64,000 nt of DNA, taken from Streptomyces olivoverticillatus (lineage in GTDB: Bacteria; Actinomycetota; Actinomycetes; Streptomycetales; Streptomycetaceae). The notes beneath the pieces are model-generated. The model saw only the letters and a program-made list of their open reading frames with translations, was not told where the DNA came from and ran no database searches. The stretch lies in NCBI RefSeq assembly GCF_014203555.1, contig NZ_JACHJH010000002.1, positions 280,791 through 344,790 on the forward strand, given 5' to 3'. A program made the position numbers and the translations under genes. Below, piece after piece: positions 1 through 45,585 of this stretch (position 1 is the first letter of the stretch; each line of letters opens with the position of its first letter).

Positions 1-1
1 C

Positions 2-8467
<8,466 letters not shown>

Positions 8468-8491
8468 TGACGCGGATTGGGTGAGGTAGAG

Positions 8492-20365
<11,874 letters not shown>

Positions 20366-20394
20366 GGCCTGGGAGAGGGAAGAGGAAACGCGAA

Positions 20395-25749
<5,355 letters not shown>

Positions 25750-25756
25750 ACCACCC

Positions 25757-28700
25757 ATGACCGCACAGAACCCGCCCACCCCGCAGGACCGCGAGGACAA
25801 GCTCCGCGAATACCTCAAGCGGGCCACCGCCGACCTCGTGCAGGCCCGGCGCCGCATCCAGGAGCTGGAGGACCGCACCGGCGAGCCCGTCGCCATCGTC
25901 GGCATGGCCTGCCGCTACCCCGGGGGCGTCACCTCGCCCGACGAGCTGTGGGAGCTCCTGGAGCGCGGCGGCGACGGCATCCGGCCCTTCCCCGAGGACC
26001 GCGGCTGGGACGTCGAGGGCCTCTACGACCCGGACCCCAACGCCCTCGGCAAGAGCTACGCCCGCGAGGGCGGCTTCCTGGACGCGGCGGGGGAGTTCGA
26101 CGCCGCGTTCTTCGGGATCAGCCCGCGCGAGGCGCTCGCCATGGACCCGCAGCAGCGGCTGCTGCTGGAGGCCTCGTGGGAGGCGTTCGAGCACGCCGGA
26201 GTCGACCTCGCCACCGTGCGCGGCACCCGCACCGGCGTGTACGCGGGGGTGATGTACCACGACTACGGCTCGGACCGGGCGGCGCTGCCCGACGGCGTCG
26301 AGGGCTTCCTGGGCACCGGCACCGCCGGCAGCGTGCTGTCGGGGCGCGTCTCCTACGCGCTCGGCCTGCAGGGCCCGGCCGTCACCGTCGACACCGCCTG
26401 CTCGTCCTCTCTGGTCACTCTGCACCTGGCCGCGCAGGCGCTGCGCAACGGCGAGTGCTCGCTGGCCCTCGCCGGTGGCGTGACCGTCATGGCCACCCCC
26501 GACACGTTCGTGGACTTCAGCCGGCAGCGGGGCCTGGCCCCCGACGGCCGCTGCAAGCCCTTCGCGGAGGCCGCGGACGGCACGGGCTGGGGCGAGGGCG
26601 TCGGCGTGCTGCTGCTGGAGCGGCTGTCCGACGCACGCCGCAACGGGCACCGGGTGCTCGCCCTCGTCCGGGGCTCCTCCATCAACCAGGACGGCGCCTC
26701 CAACGGCCTGACCGCCCCCAGCGGCCCCTCCCAGCAGCAGGTCATCCTGGAGGCGCTGGCGTCCGCCGGGCTCTCCGCCGCCGACGTCGACGCCGTCGAG
26801 GCGCACGGCACCGGCACGGTCCTCGGCGACCCGATCGAGGCGCAGGCGCTGCTCGCCACCTACGGGGAGGAGCGCGCCCCCGAACGGCCGCTGTGGCTGG
26901 GGTCGGTGAAGTCCAACCTCGGGCACACCCAGGCCGCGGCCGGAGCCGCCGGAGTCATCAAGATGGTGCTGGCGCTGCGCGCGGGCCTGCTGCCCAAGTC
27001 GCTCCACATCGACGAGGCGACCTCGCACGTCGACTGGGCCGCCGGCGGCGTCCGGCTGCTGACCGAGGCCCGGCCCTGGCCGGAGACCGGCCGCCCGCGC
27101 CGCGCGGGCGTCTCCGCCTTCGGCATCAGCGGCACCAACGTCCATGTCGTCCTCGAACAGGCCCCGGACGCCCCGGAGATACCCGAGGAGGCGGCGACGC
27201 CCGCGGTCGTCCCCTGGCTGCTGTCCGCCAAGAGCGCCCCGGCCCTGCATGCCCAGGCCGCCCGGCTCCACGCCCACCTCCTCCGGCACCCTGGCCAGTC
27301 GGTGGCCGGCGTCGGACATGCCCTGGCCACCACCCGCACCGCCCTCACGCACCGCGCCGCGGCCGTCGCCGACACCCGCGAGGGCTTGCTGGCCGCCCTG
27401 CACGCCCTGGCCGAAGGGCGGACCGGCGCGCCCGGGACCGTACGGGAAGAGCCCGCCGGTGGCCGTATGGCGTTCCTCTTCACCGGGCAGGGCAGCCAGC
27501 GCACGGGCATGGGCCGCGAACTGCACGCCGCCCACCCGGTCTTCGCTGCCGCGCTGGATGAGGCATGCGCCGCATTCGACGTCCATCTGGACCGGCCGCT
27601 GGCCGACGTGATCCTCGACGACGACGCCACAGACCTCGACACCACCGCCTACGCGCAGCCCGCCCTCTTCGCCCTCGAAGTGGCCCTCTTCCGCCTCCTG
27701 GAGTCCTGGGGCATCCGCCCCGACCTGCTCACCGGCCACTCGGTCGGCGAGCTGGCCGCCGCCCACGTCTCCGGACTCTGGTCGCTCGCCGACGCGGCGG
27801 AGCTGGTCGCGGCGCGCGGCCGCCTGATGCAGCGACTGCCGTCCGGCGGCGCGATGGCCGCCGTCCAGGCGACCGAGGACGAAGTCCGGGCCCAGCTGAT
27901 CGATGGCGTCGACATCGCCGCGGTCAACGGACCGACGTCCATCGTGGTCTCCGGCGATGAGGCGGCCGTTGAGGCGGTCGCCGCACACTTCGCCGCCCAG
28001 GGACGCAAGACCAAGCGGCTCACCGTCAGCCATGCCTTCCACTCCGCCCTCATGGAGCCGATGCTCGCCGAGTTCGGCGAGATCGCGGGCCGGCTGACCT
28101 ACGCCGAGCCGCGCATCCCCCTCGTCTCCGCCCTCACCGGCAAGCCCGTCACCGCCGCCGAACTGCGCGACCCCGGCTACTGGGTGCGGCACGTGCGCGA
28201 GACCGTCCGCTTCGCCGACGCCGTGCGCGGCCTGGCGGCCGAGGGCGCCGCGACCTTCGTCGAACTGGGGCCGGACGCGGTGCTCTCCCCCCTCGTACGG
28301 GACTGCCTGGCCGCCCCCGGACCCGTCGCCGTGATCCCCGTGCTGCGCCGGGACCGCACGGAGCCGCAGGCGGCGGCCGAAGCGGCCGCCCGGCTGCGGA
28401 TGCGCGGCGCGGACGTCGACTGGCAGCGCTTCTTCGGCGCCCCCGCGGCCCCCGTCGACCTGCCCACCTACGCCTTCCAGCACCAGCACTACTGGCTGGC
28501 CTCCGCCGGCCGCGCCGCGGGCGGCACCACCGCCGCACCGGCACCGGTCCCGGAGGAACCCCTGGAGGCCGCCGAGGACCCCGAGGCCCGGCGCGCGGCG
28601 CTCCGGGAGTCCCTGCGGGCCGCCGACGGGCCGGACCGCACCCGCATCCTGCTCGGCCTGGTCCAGGGCATCGCGGCCGCCGTCCTCGGGCACGCCGACG

Positions 28701-28900
28701 CCGGACAGGTCGAGCCCGACGGCGAATTCATCGACCTGGGCTTCTCCTCCCTCCTCGCCGTCGAATTCCGCGACCGGCTCGGCGACGCCCTCGGCATGCG
28801 CCTGTCCGCCGCCGTGATTTACGAATACGCCACCCCCGAAGAGCTCGCCGAATTCCTTGAGGAAGAGCTCGAGGACGCCCTGGAGGCGGCGGCCGCGTAA
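25757..28900 (+). CDS. Probable terminal PKS module: KS-AT-ACP, no reductive domains, no thioesterase
   Basis: 1047 residues; ATG with AAGGAG just upstream, overlapping the end of the preceding gene. Domains: docking coil (25757-25875), KS (Cys 26399), AT (GHSVGE Ser 27740; [10 protein letters not shown], malonyl type), ACP (Ser 28748). The ACP core reads LGFSSL instead of LGFDSL, so the Asp before the attachment Ser is replaced by Ser. There is no KR, so the beta-keto group is kept. The protein stops about 40 residues after the phosphopantetheine Ser with a poly-acidic helix and has neither a C-terminal docking domain nor a thioesterase. I infer it is the last module and that the beta-ketoacyl chain is released by separate proteins, the C-PCP protein and the cyclase-like protein encoded next to it. 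Confidence 0.95.
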   Translation: MTAQNPPTPQDREDKLREYLKRATADLVQARRRIQELEDRTGEPVAIVGMACRYPGGVTSPDELWELLERGGDGIRPFPEDRGWDVEGLYDPDPNALGKSYAREGGFLDAAGEFDAAFFGISPREALAMDPQQRLLLEASWEAFEHAGVDLATVRGTRTGVYAGVMYHDYGSDRAALPDGVEGFLGTGTAGSVLSGRVSYALGLQGPAVTVDTACSSSLVTLHLAAQALRNGECSLALAGGVTVMATPDTFVDFSRQRGLAPDGRCKPFAEAADGTGWGEGVGVLLLERLSDARRNGHRVLALVRGSSINQDGASNGLTAPSGPSQQQVILEALASAGLSAADVDAVEAHGTGTVLGDPIEAQALLATYGEERAPERPLWLGSVKSNLGHTQAAAGAAGVIKMVLALRAGLLPKSLHIDEATSHVDWAAGGVRLLTEARPWPETGRPRRAGVSAFGISGTNVHVVLEQAPDAPEIPEEAATPAVVPWLLSAKSAPALHAQAARLHAHLLRHPGQSVAGVGHALATTRTALTHRAAAVADTREGLLAALHALAEGRTGAPGTVREEPAGGRMAFLFTGQGSQRTGMGRELHAAHPVFAAALDEACAAFDVHLDRPLADVILDDDATDLDTTAYAQPALFALEVALFRLLESWGIRPDLLTGHSVGELAAAHVSGLWSLADAAELVAARGRLMQRLPSGGAMAAVQATEDEVRAQLIDGVDIAAVNGPTSIVVSGDEAAVEAVAAHFAAQGRKTKRLTVSHAFHSALMEPMLAEFGEIAGRLTYAEPRIPLVSALTGKPVTAAELRDPGYWVRHVRETVRFADAVRGLAAEGAATFVELGPDAVLSPLVRDCLAAPGPVAVIPVLRRDRTEPQAAAEAAARLRMRGADVDWQRFFGAPAAPVDLPTYAFQHQHYWLASAGRAAGGTTAAPAPVPEEPLEAAEDPEARRAALRESLRAADGPDRTRILLGLVQGIAAAVLGHADAGQVEPDGEFIDLGFSSLLAVEFRDRLGDALGMRLSAAVIYEYATPEELAEFLEEELEDALEAAAA

Positions 28901-29038
28901 TCCGCGCCTACGGCTTCTCCCAGCGCGAAACCCCCTAGGGGGCGCCAGGGGTGGCCGTAGGGGGTCACAGCGAATTCGGCCGCTCCTAGCATCGGAATCG
29001 CTGATGACGCGTGGTGCACGTGACGGAAGGGGTAGTCG
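28901..29038 (+). promoter_or_regulatory. Intergenic region with perfect palindrome and likely promoter for the cyclase/exporter genes
   Basis: This gap holds a perfect 12-bp palindrome CCCCCTAGGGGG (28931-28942) and, 13 nt downstream, GTAGGGGGT (28958-28966). A -10-like TAGCAT lies at 28987-28992, placing the second G-rich element close to the -35 region. G-run motifs of this kind near -35 would suit an activator site, for example of a LuxR-family cluster regulator, but no such regulator is in the window. The AAGGGG before GTG 29039 is the ribosome site. Confidence 0.45.
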
Positions 29039-29911
29039 GTGGAGAACAACGACGCGTGGCAGGAAATCGGCGGCAGCGGACCGGGGCAGCTCGTCCTTGC
29101 GGTCGACTTCACCGCAACCGGCCGCCCGGACGCCCGCTTCGCGGACCTCATCGGTCTCGCCGGCACCGGCCACCCCGTATGGGAGACGATGCCCCAGGCC
29201 ATCGCCACGGACGTCGGCCCCGGTGGCGCCGCCTACCTCGACCACTGGTTCGAGGCGGTGCGCGCCACCGGCCGGCCCGTCGGCGCGGTGCTCGGCTTCT
29301 GCGCCGGTGCGGTGTACGCGGCGGCGCTCGCCGACCGCCTCACCCAGTGGCAGGAGAGCGCACCCCGGCTGATCCTCTTCGACCCGGAACTCGCCAACGC
29401 CCTCGGGCTGTACTGGCAGTTCCACAAGTCGGTCCAGCTCTTCGAGGGCATCCTCGGCCCCGAGCCGGTGGCCCGCGCCGACGCCGCCGGTCACCGGGCC
29501 CTCCAGGCCGCCGAGGCCGACGGCACCCCCGACGGCCTGCGCGCCCTCGGCATCGAACTCGTCCGCCTCTTCCGTGAAGTCAGCGGCCCCGCATTCGACG
29601 AGCTGGAGCTCGATGCGGAAAGCCGCGCCGAATTCACGGAATCCTTCACCGCCTTCGTCGCCTATGTCGTCGCGGCCGGTGACTTCCCCTCCGCCGAACC
29701 CTGGAAAAAGGCCGTCGCCTTCAGCTCCGCGAGCCCGCTCAGCGGACTCAACAAACTCCGCTCGACCGACCCCAACAGTGCGGCGGAAGCCGTCGCCCGG
29801 GAACTCCGTTTCGACTGCGATCACATGGACCTGCTCCGCGACGAACGCGCCGCCCAGGCGCTGGCCGGACTGCTGAGCTCGCAGGACCTCTCCCGACAGA
29901 TCCGGATGTGA
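29039..29911 (+). CDS. Cys-nucleophile alpha/beta-hydrolase-fold protein, likely stand-alone Dieckmann cyclase (tetramate/pyridone forming)
   Basis: 290 residues, GTG start with AAGGGG six bases upstream. No signal peptide or membrane segment, so cytoplasmic. The nucleophile elbow is GFCAG with Cys88 in place of the Ser of ordinary type II thioesterases, followed by an acid candidate Asp115 in LILFDPE and a His candidate at 262 in CDHMDLL. From memory, Cys near 88, Asp near 115 and His near 253 form the triad of the TrdC/NcmC/SlgL family, which cyclises beta-ketoacyl-aminoacyl thioesters to tetramic acids or pyridones while freeing the carrier. Its place directly after a PKS module that lacks a thioesterase and keeps its beta-ketone, and the C-PCP protein in the same cluster, fit that role. 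The alternative is an editing or macrocyclising thioesterase with a Cys nucleophile. Fold and triad are seen; the reaction is inferred. Confidence 0.72.
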   Translation: MENNDAWQEIGGSGPGQLVLAVDFTATGRPDARFADLIGLAGTGHPVWETMPQAIATDVGPGGAAYLDHWFEAVRATGRPVGAVLGFCAGAVYAAALADRLTQWQESAPRLILFDPELANALGLYWQFHKSVQLFEGILGPEPVARADAAGHRALQAAEADGTPDGLRALGIELVRLFREVSGPAFDELELDAESRAEFTESFTAFVAYVVAAGDFPSAEPWKKAVAFSSASPLSGLNKLRSTDPNSAAEAVARELRFDCDHMDLLRDERAAQALAGLLSSQDLSRQIRM

Positions 29912-29912
29912 C

Positions 29913-30920
29913 ATGAAGACCAAAGAGAAGACCGAAGCCGGCCCGGCGGAGCGGACGACCACCGTCACCGCCCGGCCGGAGCCGGAGCCGAAGGCCGAGG
30001 GCAAGCCGGCCGCGCCCGCCGTCGAACCGGCCATCCGGATCACCGGGCTGCGCAAGACCTACGGCGACGTCCAGGCCGTCAAGGGCATCGACCTCGACAT
30101 CGCCCCCGGCGAGGTCGTCGCCCTCCTCGGCCCCAACGGCGCCGGGAAGTCCACGACCGTCGACATGGTCCTCGGCCTGTCCAAGCCCACCGCCGGCGGC
30201 ATCACGCTCTTCGGCAAGGACCCCTACATCGCCGTCCGAGAGGGCCTGGCCAGCGCCGTCCTCCAGGACGGCTCGCTCATCGACGACCTCTCCGTGCGCG
30301 AGACCCTCGGCATGATCTCGTCCCTGCACAAGAACCCCATGCCCATGGACGAGGTCCTGCGCCGCGCCAACATCGAGGACATCGCCGACCGCCGCGGCAC
30401 CAAGCTCTCCGGTGGCCAGCGCCAGCGCGCCCGCTTCGCCTGCGCCCTCATCGGCAACCCCCAGCTGCTGATCCTGGACGAGCCCACCTCCGCCATGGAC
30501 GTCGGCAGCCGCCGCAAGTTCTGGGAGTCCATGCGCAAGTTCACCGACACCGGCCGTACCGTCGTCTTCGCCACCCACTACCTGGACGAGGCCGAGGAGT
30601 TCGCCGACCGCGTCGTCCTGATGCGCTCCGGCACGATCGCAGCCGACGGCACGGTCGCCCAGATCCGCGCCCTGACCGCGGGCCGGATGCTGCGCGCCTC
30701 CGTCCCCGACGCCACGGCCAAGGAGCTCGGCACCCTGCCCGGCGTCACGGGCGCCACGCTCCGCCTCGGCCAGGCCGAACTGCACTGCGAAGACTCCGAC
30801 AAGGCGCTGCGCGCCCTGCTCACCAAATACCCCGACGCCCACGACATCGAGATCAGCGCCAGCGGCCTGGAAGAGGCATTCCTCTCCCTGACCGCCGCCG
30901 AGGAGGCGGACGCCGCATGA
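29913..30920 (+). CDS. ABC transporter ATP-binding protein (DrrA type)
   Basis: 335 residues. Walker A GPNGAGKST, signature LSGGQRQR, Walker B LLILDEPTSAMD and the His switch FATHY are all intact. A low-complexity Glu/Pro/Lys N-terminal extension of about 40 residues precedes the nucleotide-binding domain, and a C-terminal domain of the DrrA kind follows it. It begins 1 nt after the cyclase-like gene and overlaps the permease gene by ATGA, so the three genes are translationally coupled. In antibiotic clusters such pairs export the finished compound and give self-resistance; the substrate here is presumably the cluster product. Because this class works as a dimer with the permease, the two genes should be read as one exporter. 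Confidence 0.93.
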   Translation: MKTKEKTEAGPAERTTTVTARPEPEPKAEGKPAAPAVEPAIRITGLRKTYGDVQAVKGIDLDIAPGEVVALLGPNGAGKSTTVDMVLGLSKPTAGGITLFGKDPYIAVREGLASAVLQDGSLIDDLSVRETLGMISSLHKNPMPMDEVLRRANIEDIADRRGTKLSGGQRQRARFACALIGNPQLLILDEPTSAMDVGSRRKFWESMRKFTDTGRTVVFATHYLDEAEEFADRVVLMRSGTIAADGTVAQIRALTAGRMLRASVPDATAKELGTLPGVTGATLRLGQAELHCEDSDKALRALLTKYPDAHDIEISASGLEEAFLSLTAAEEADAA

Positions 30921-31654
30921 CCGGCTACCTGTCCACCGAAATCAAGAGGATGCTGCGCGGCCCGCGCTTCATCATCTTCGCCTTCGTGATGCCCGTGCTC
31001 CTCTACTCCCTGGAGTGCATGCTCTACAAGAACCAGACCATCCCGCACTCCGGCGGCATCACCTACAGCGCCTGGCTGATGTGCAGCCTCGCCGCCTACA
31101 GCGCCTTCACCTCCTCCATGCACACCACCGCCCGCGTCTCCCACGAGCGGGCCATCGGCTGGCACCGGCAGCTGCGGCTCACCCCGCTGCTGCCGCGCAC
31201 CTACCTGCTGACGAAGGTCTTCGTCGCGATGATCGTCGCGCTGCCCGGCCCGGCCCTCGTCGCCCTCTTCGGCGCCCTTACGCAGGACGTCCACATGACC
31301 ACGGGCGGCTGGCTCCAGATCACCCTCGGCATCTGGATCGCCTCCCTGCCGTGCGCCGTCCTCGGCCTCGTCATCGGCCTGTACGTGCAGCCCGAGCAGC
31401 AGCAGATGTACCTCCAGGGCCTGATCATCCTCTTCGGCTTCCTCGGCGGACTGCTCCTGCCCACCACCGGCTTCCCGGACTGGCTGGTCGCCATCATCAA
31501 GATCATGCCCAGCTACTGGCTGGCCGACATCGGCCACGGCGCCCTGCTCCACGACACCCGCGCGGTCACCGGCGGCCTGGTGCTCGCCGCCTGGACCCTC
31601 GTCTTCTCCGGCGCAGTGGTCCTCAGCTACCGCCGCGAGGCGGCCCGCGCCTGA
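30917..31654 (+). CDS. ABC-2 type transporter permease (DrrB type)
   Basis: 245 residues, start codon overlapping the ATPase stop. About six hydrophobic segments are visible, for example IIFAFVMPVLLYSLE near the N-terminus, a middle pair around AMIVALPGPALVALF and IASLPCAVLGLVIGL, GLIILFGFLGGLLLPTTG, and a last helix LAAWTLVFSGAVVLSY. The arrangement and length match the membrane half of DrrAB-like exporters. It lacks its own ATPase domain and must pair with the preceding protein. A strong stem-loop 45 nt downstream probably ends this transcript or lowers read-through into the peptidase gene. Confidence 0.92.
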   Translation: MTGYLSTEIKRMLRGPRFIIFAFVMPVLLYSLECMLYKNQTIPHSGGITYSAWLMCSLAAYSAFTSSMHTTARVSHERAIGWHRQLRLTPLLPRTYLLTKVFVAMIVALPGPALVALFGALTQDVHMTTGGWLQITLGIWIASLPCAVLGLVIGLYVQPEQQQMYLQGLIILFGFLGGLLLPTTGFPDWLVAIIKIMPSYWLADIGHGALLHDTRAVTGGLVLAAWTLVFSGAVVLSYRREAARA

Positions 31655-31698
31655 CGGCGCCCCGTCCCTCCCGGGGGCCCCGCCCCCGGACCCCCGGT

Positions 31699-31744
31699 CC
31701 CCGAACGCCGGACGAGCTGGAATCAGCCCGTCCGGCGTTCGGGG
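31699..31744 (+). terminator. Inverted repeat, likely terminator after the exporter genes
   Basis: A perfect 16-bp stem (31699-31714 with 31729-31744) with a 14-nt loop that itself can pair GCTG/CAGC. There is no U-tract, as is common for Streptomyces terminators. It lies between the permease stop and the peptidase ribosome site. Confidence 0.7.
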
Positions 31745-31789
31745 ACGCCGCGCTTGGCGCGGTCCGGCCAGCCCTCCGCAGGAGATCCC

Positions 31790-32689
31790 ATGTTTCCAGC
31801 CCCCAGCCGGCAAGCCACCATGCCCTTCCGAGGCCAGCGGACCTGGTACCGGGTCACCGGTGACCTGCACAGCGGCCTCACCCCCCTTGTCGTCGCCCAC
31901 GGCGGCCCCGGCTCCACCCACGACTACCTGCTGCGCCTGACCGAGCTGGCCGCCGACGGGCGGCCCGTCGTCCACTACGACCAGCTCGGCAACGGCGGCT
32001 CCACCCGGCTCCCGGACCGCGGCGCAGACTTCTGGACCGTCGACCTCTTCCTCGACGAGCTCGACCACCTGCTGGACCACCTCGGCATGGCCGACGACTA
32101 CCTCCTCTTCGGCCAGTCCTGGGGCGGCATGCTCGGCGCCGAACACGCCGTCCGCCGCCCAGCCGGCCTGCGCGGCCTCGTCATCGCCAACTCCCCGGCC
32201 GCCATGCCGCTGTGGCGCGCCGAGTGCGAGCGTCTCAAGGACGAGATGCCGCAGGACGTCCGCGACACCCTGCGCCGCCACGAGGCCGAGGCCGACTTCG
32301 GGCACCCTGATTACCAGCGCGCGGTGCTCGCGTTCTACCAGCGGCACGTGTGCCGCGCGGACCCGCTGCCCCGCGAGGTCGCCACCACCCTCGCCGCGCT
32401 GCAGAGCGACCCCACCGTCTACGGCACCATGAACGGCCCCGCCGACTTCCACGTCATCGGCACCCTCAAGGACTGGTCCATCGTCGACCGCCTGCCGCTG
32501 ATCGACGTCCCCACCCTGGTCATCACGGGTGCCTACGACGAGGCGACCCCGCTCACCGTCCGGCCCTTCCTCGACCACATCCCCGACGTGCGCTGGGAGC
32601 TGTTCGAGGAGTCCAGCCACATGCCGCACGTGGAGGAGCCCGAGCGCTTCGACGCGGTCATGCGGGAATGGCTGGCGAAGCACGGCTGA
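31790..32689 (+). CDS. Alpha/beta-hydrolase, proline iminopeptidase family (VinJ-like deprotecting aminopeptidase)
   Basis: 299 residues from ATG 31790, chosen because AGGAGA lies five bases upstream. Family S33 marks are visible: oxyanion region HGGPGSTHDYL, YDQLGNGGS, nucleophile elbow GQSWGG, acid in VITGAYDEATP and His in ESSHMPHVEEP. In vicenistatin-type pathways the relative VinJ removes an N-terminal protecting alanine from the finished aminoacyl polyketide chain. Here the VinK/M/N/O-type genes on the other strand make that role the most likely one. No signal peptide is seen, which fits an intracellular tailoring step. A general proline iminopeptidase unrelated to the pathway is less likely given its position between exporter and NRPS genes. 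Confidence 0.82.
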   Translation: MFPAPSRQATMPFRGQRTWYRVTGDLHSGLTPLVVAHGGPGSTHDYLLRLTELAADGRPVVHYDQLGNGGSTRLPDRGADFWTVDLFLDELDHLLDHLGMADDYLLFGQSWGGMLGAEHAVRRPAGLRGLVIANSPAAMPLWRAECERLKDEMPQDVRDTLRRHEAEADFGHPDYQRAVLAFYQRHVCRADPLPREVATTLAALQSDPTVYGTMNGPADFHVIGTLKDWSIVDRLPLIDVPTLVITGAYDEATPLTVRPFLDHIPDVRWELFEESSHMPHVEEPERFDAVMREWLAKHG

Positions 32690-32701
32690 TACGGCTGCAA
32701 T

Positions 32702-32746
32702 GGCGAAGGCCCCGGCGTTTCCATCGGAAACGCCGGGGCCTTCGCC
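32702..32746. terminator. Bidirectional terminator between convergent operons
   Basis: A perfect 21-bp inverted repeat (32702-32722 with 32726-32746) around a 3-nt loop. It sits 12 nt after the peptidase stop and 9 nt before the stop of the opposing NRPS-like gene, so it can end both transcripts. Confidence 0.85.
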
Positions 32747-32755
32747 TATGTCGTA

Positions 32756-34906
32756 TCAGCCCTGGGCGGCCGCGCCCGCCTTCTGCGCGATGAAGGAGGC
32801 CAGCTTCTCCGGCGTCGGGTTGGCGAACAGGTCCGCCAGCCGGATCTTCACCTGGACGCCCGTCGACCGCTTCACCCGCTGGATGAGCTGGACGCCCAGC
32901 AGCGAGTGCCCGCCGCTGGCGAAGAAGCCGGAACCGGACTTCAGATCGTCGCGCTTGAGGAACTCCCGCCACAGCGCCAGCAGTTCGCGCGTCAGCTCCT
33001 CCGTGTCCAGGCCCTGGTCTTCGGCAGCTGCGGAAGAGGCCCCGCGCACCAGCTCCTCGGCCCGCCGCCGCAGCCCCTTGAGGTCCGGGCGCCCGCCGGC
33101 CGACGGCAGCTCGTCGACGACGACCACGTGCCGCGGCTCGGCAGGCGCCGGCAGCTCGGCCGCGACGTGCTTCGCCAGCAGCTCCGGCAGGTCCGGCTGC
33201 GGATCGGCGGCCACGAAGGACACCAGCACCGGCCCGTCACCGCCCTCGCCACCGGGCACGGCCACCGTGGCGGCGCCGTCGACCGCGGGGTGCGCGAGGA
33301 GCACGGAGTCGAGCTCCTCCAGACCGAAGGCCAGCCCCTGCACCCGCACCCGCCGCTCCACGCGCCCGAGCAGCTGCAGCCGCCCGTCCGCCAGCCAGCG
33401 GGCCAGGTCGCCGGTGCGCACCACCCGCTCCTCGTCCACCACGCACAACTCGCCGCGCACGCCCACCGGCAGCTCGCCGCCGTCCGGTGCGGCGACGAAG
33501 GCCCGTACGCCCTCGCTGCCCGGCCCGTAGACGGCGTACCGCCCGGCGGCCGGGGAGGCGGCGAAGGCCTCGGGCAGGCGCCCGTCGCGGTGCCCGGCCT
33601 CGACGGCGGCACGGTCGGCGGCGCTCCACACGGACAGCTCGCCCACCGGCTGGTCCAGGCCCTCGCCGAGCGCGACCAGCAGCGCGTCGTAGCGGTCGAG
33701 CAGCAGGGCGACGTCGGCGCGGGAGAACGCCTGGGTGCGGTAGACGGCCCGGATCTTCGTCTCGGCGTTCTCCTCCTCGCCCTCCGGCATGAAGAAGAAC
33801 TCGAGGTCGAACTTGCTGAAGCCGTTCTCCACCTGCCGGGTACGGGCCTGGTGGCCGCCGAAGGAGAAGGAGCCGGAGGTGCCGCCGGGCACGTAGTTGA
33901 AGAGGTGGTTGCAGAGCGAGTTGCGCCAGCTGGGGCCTTCGGCGCGCACCTCGTCGAGCACGGACTCGGCGGGCACGCCCGAATTGCCCAGGCCCTCAAG
34001 GAAGATCGCGCGGGCCCGGTTGACCAGCCGCTTGAACGGCTTGGCCGCATCCACCTTCACCCGCAGCGGCAGCACGTTCACGTGGTAGCCGATGGCGCTC
34101 TCGTGCCCCTGCGGCCGTACGCTCACCGGCGAGCCGACCACGATGTCCGACCCTGCGCCGTGCCGCGACAGCAGCAGGTAGTAGGCGGCCAGCAGGATGA
34201 CGGCCTCGGGCGCGCGCACCTCGCGCTGCAGCCGCCGCACCACCGCACGGGCCTCGGGGGAGAGGGAGTACCAGGTCGACTCGCCCGCCAGGTCCGGGGC
34301 CGCGGACGGCGGGTTGCCGATCCACAGCCCGCCCTCCTCGTCCGGCCGGAAGCCGCGCAGCTGCTCGCGCCAGAACTCCACGCTCTCCGCGGAGGGCTCC
34401 GGCTCGGCCGCCGGCGCGACGGCAGTGGTGTCGTAGCCCTCCGGGTCCCCGTAGGCGGCCATCAGCTCGCCGAGCAGGGTCACCGTCGACATGGCGTCGA
34501 AGACCAGGTGGTGCAGGGCGACGCTGACGGTGTCGCTGCCGCCGTGCCGGAAGACCGCGGCCCGTACGAGCGGGCTGCCGTCGAGCACGAACGGGGCGCC
34601 CACGAACGACTCGACGGCCGCCTGCACGTCCCCCGCGTCGCCCATGGCCATGTCGAGGACGTCGACGCCGGCCTCGGACGGCGGCACGACCCGCTTGGTG
34701 AGGTCGGTCTCCGTCGTCAGGAAGACCGTGCGCAGGATGTCGAACTTCCGCACGACGAGCGTCAGCGCCCGCTCCAGCAGATCCGCGTCGAGGTGGCCGT
34801 CCACGTCGAACGTGAGCGACAGGTTGTTGACCCCCGAACCCGGCACGAGCCGTTCGAGCAGCCAGAGATCGGTCTCTTTACGGGTGGCGGGCGAGTCCGC
34901 GGCCAT
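32756..34906 (-). CDS. NRPS-like protein: condensation domain - remnant of adenylation domain - PCP
   Basis: 716 residues. ATG 34906 is chosen because AGGAGA lies at 34918-34913; an upstream ATG at 34921 overlaps that box. The condensation domain fills about residues 1-440 with the active-site motif HHLVFDA (second His at residue 133; the usual final Gly is Ala). Next comes only the small C-terminal lobe of an adenylation domain: RTGDLARW, GRVERRVRVQG and the following helix can be seen, but the ATP-binding TSGSTG core and substrate pocket are absent, and the A10 lysine motif (NGK) reads GGR. The protein ends with a PCP (GGHSLLG, Ser668). It therefore cannot activate its own amino acid and must be charged in trans. 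I infer that it couples an amino acid to the beta-ketoacyl chain from the KS-AT-ACP module before ring closure. Last gene of the minus operon. Confidence 0.9.
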   Translation of the reverse strand: MAADSPATRKETDLWLLERLVPGSGVNNLSLTFDVDGHLDADLLERALTLVVRKFDILRTVFLTTETDLTKRVVPPSEAGVDVLDMAMGDAGDVQAAVESFVGAPFVLDGSPLVRAAVFRHGGSDTVSVALHHLVFDAMSTVTLLGELMAAYGDPEGYDTTAVAPAAEPEPSAESVEFWREQLRGFRPDEEGGLWIGNPPSAAPDLAGESTWYSLSPEARAVVRRLQREVRAPEAVILLAAYYLLLSRHGAGSDIVVGSPVSVRPQGHESAIGYHVNVLPLRVKVDAAKPFKRLVNRARAIFLEGLGNSGVPAESVLDEVRAEGPSWRNSLCNHLFNYVPGGTSGSFSFGGHQARTRQVENGFSKFDLEFFFMPEGEEENAETKIRAVYRTQAFSRADVALLLDRYDALLVALGEGLDQPVGELSVWSAADRAAVEAGHRDGRLPEAFAASPAAGRYAVYGPGSEGVRAFVAAPDGGELPVGVRGELCVVDEERVVRTGDLARWLADGRLQLLGRVERRVRVQGLAFGLEELDSVLLAHPAVDGAATVAVPGGEGGDGPVLVSFVAADPQPDLPELLAKHVAAELPAPAEPRHVVVVDELPSAGGRPDLKGLRRRAEELVRGASSAAAEDQGLDTEELTRELLALWREFLKRDDLKSGSGFFASGGHSLLGVQLIQRVKRSTGVQVKIRLADLFANPTPEKLASFIAQKAGAAAQG

Positions 34907-34982
34907 GCCGGTTCTCCTCATGGATTCATGGGTGTGGTGTACAAGTCGTTGTCGGTGGCGCAGGCGCTGCTGCTGCTGTTAC

Positions 34983-45584
<10,602 letters not shown>

Positions 45585-45585
45585 A

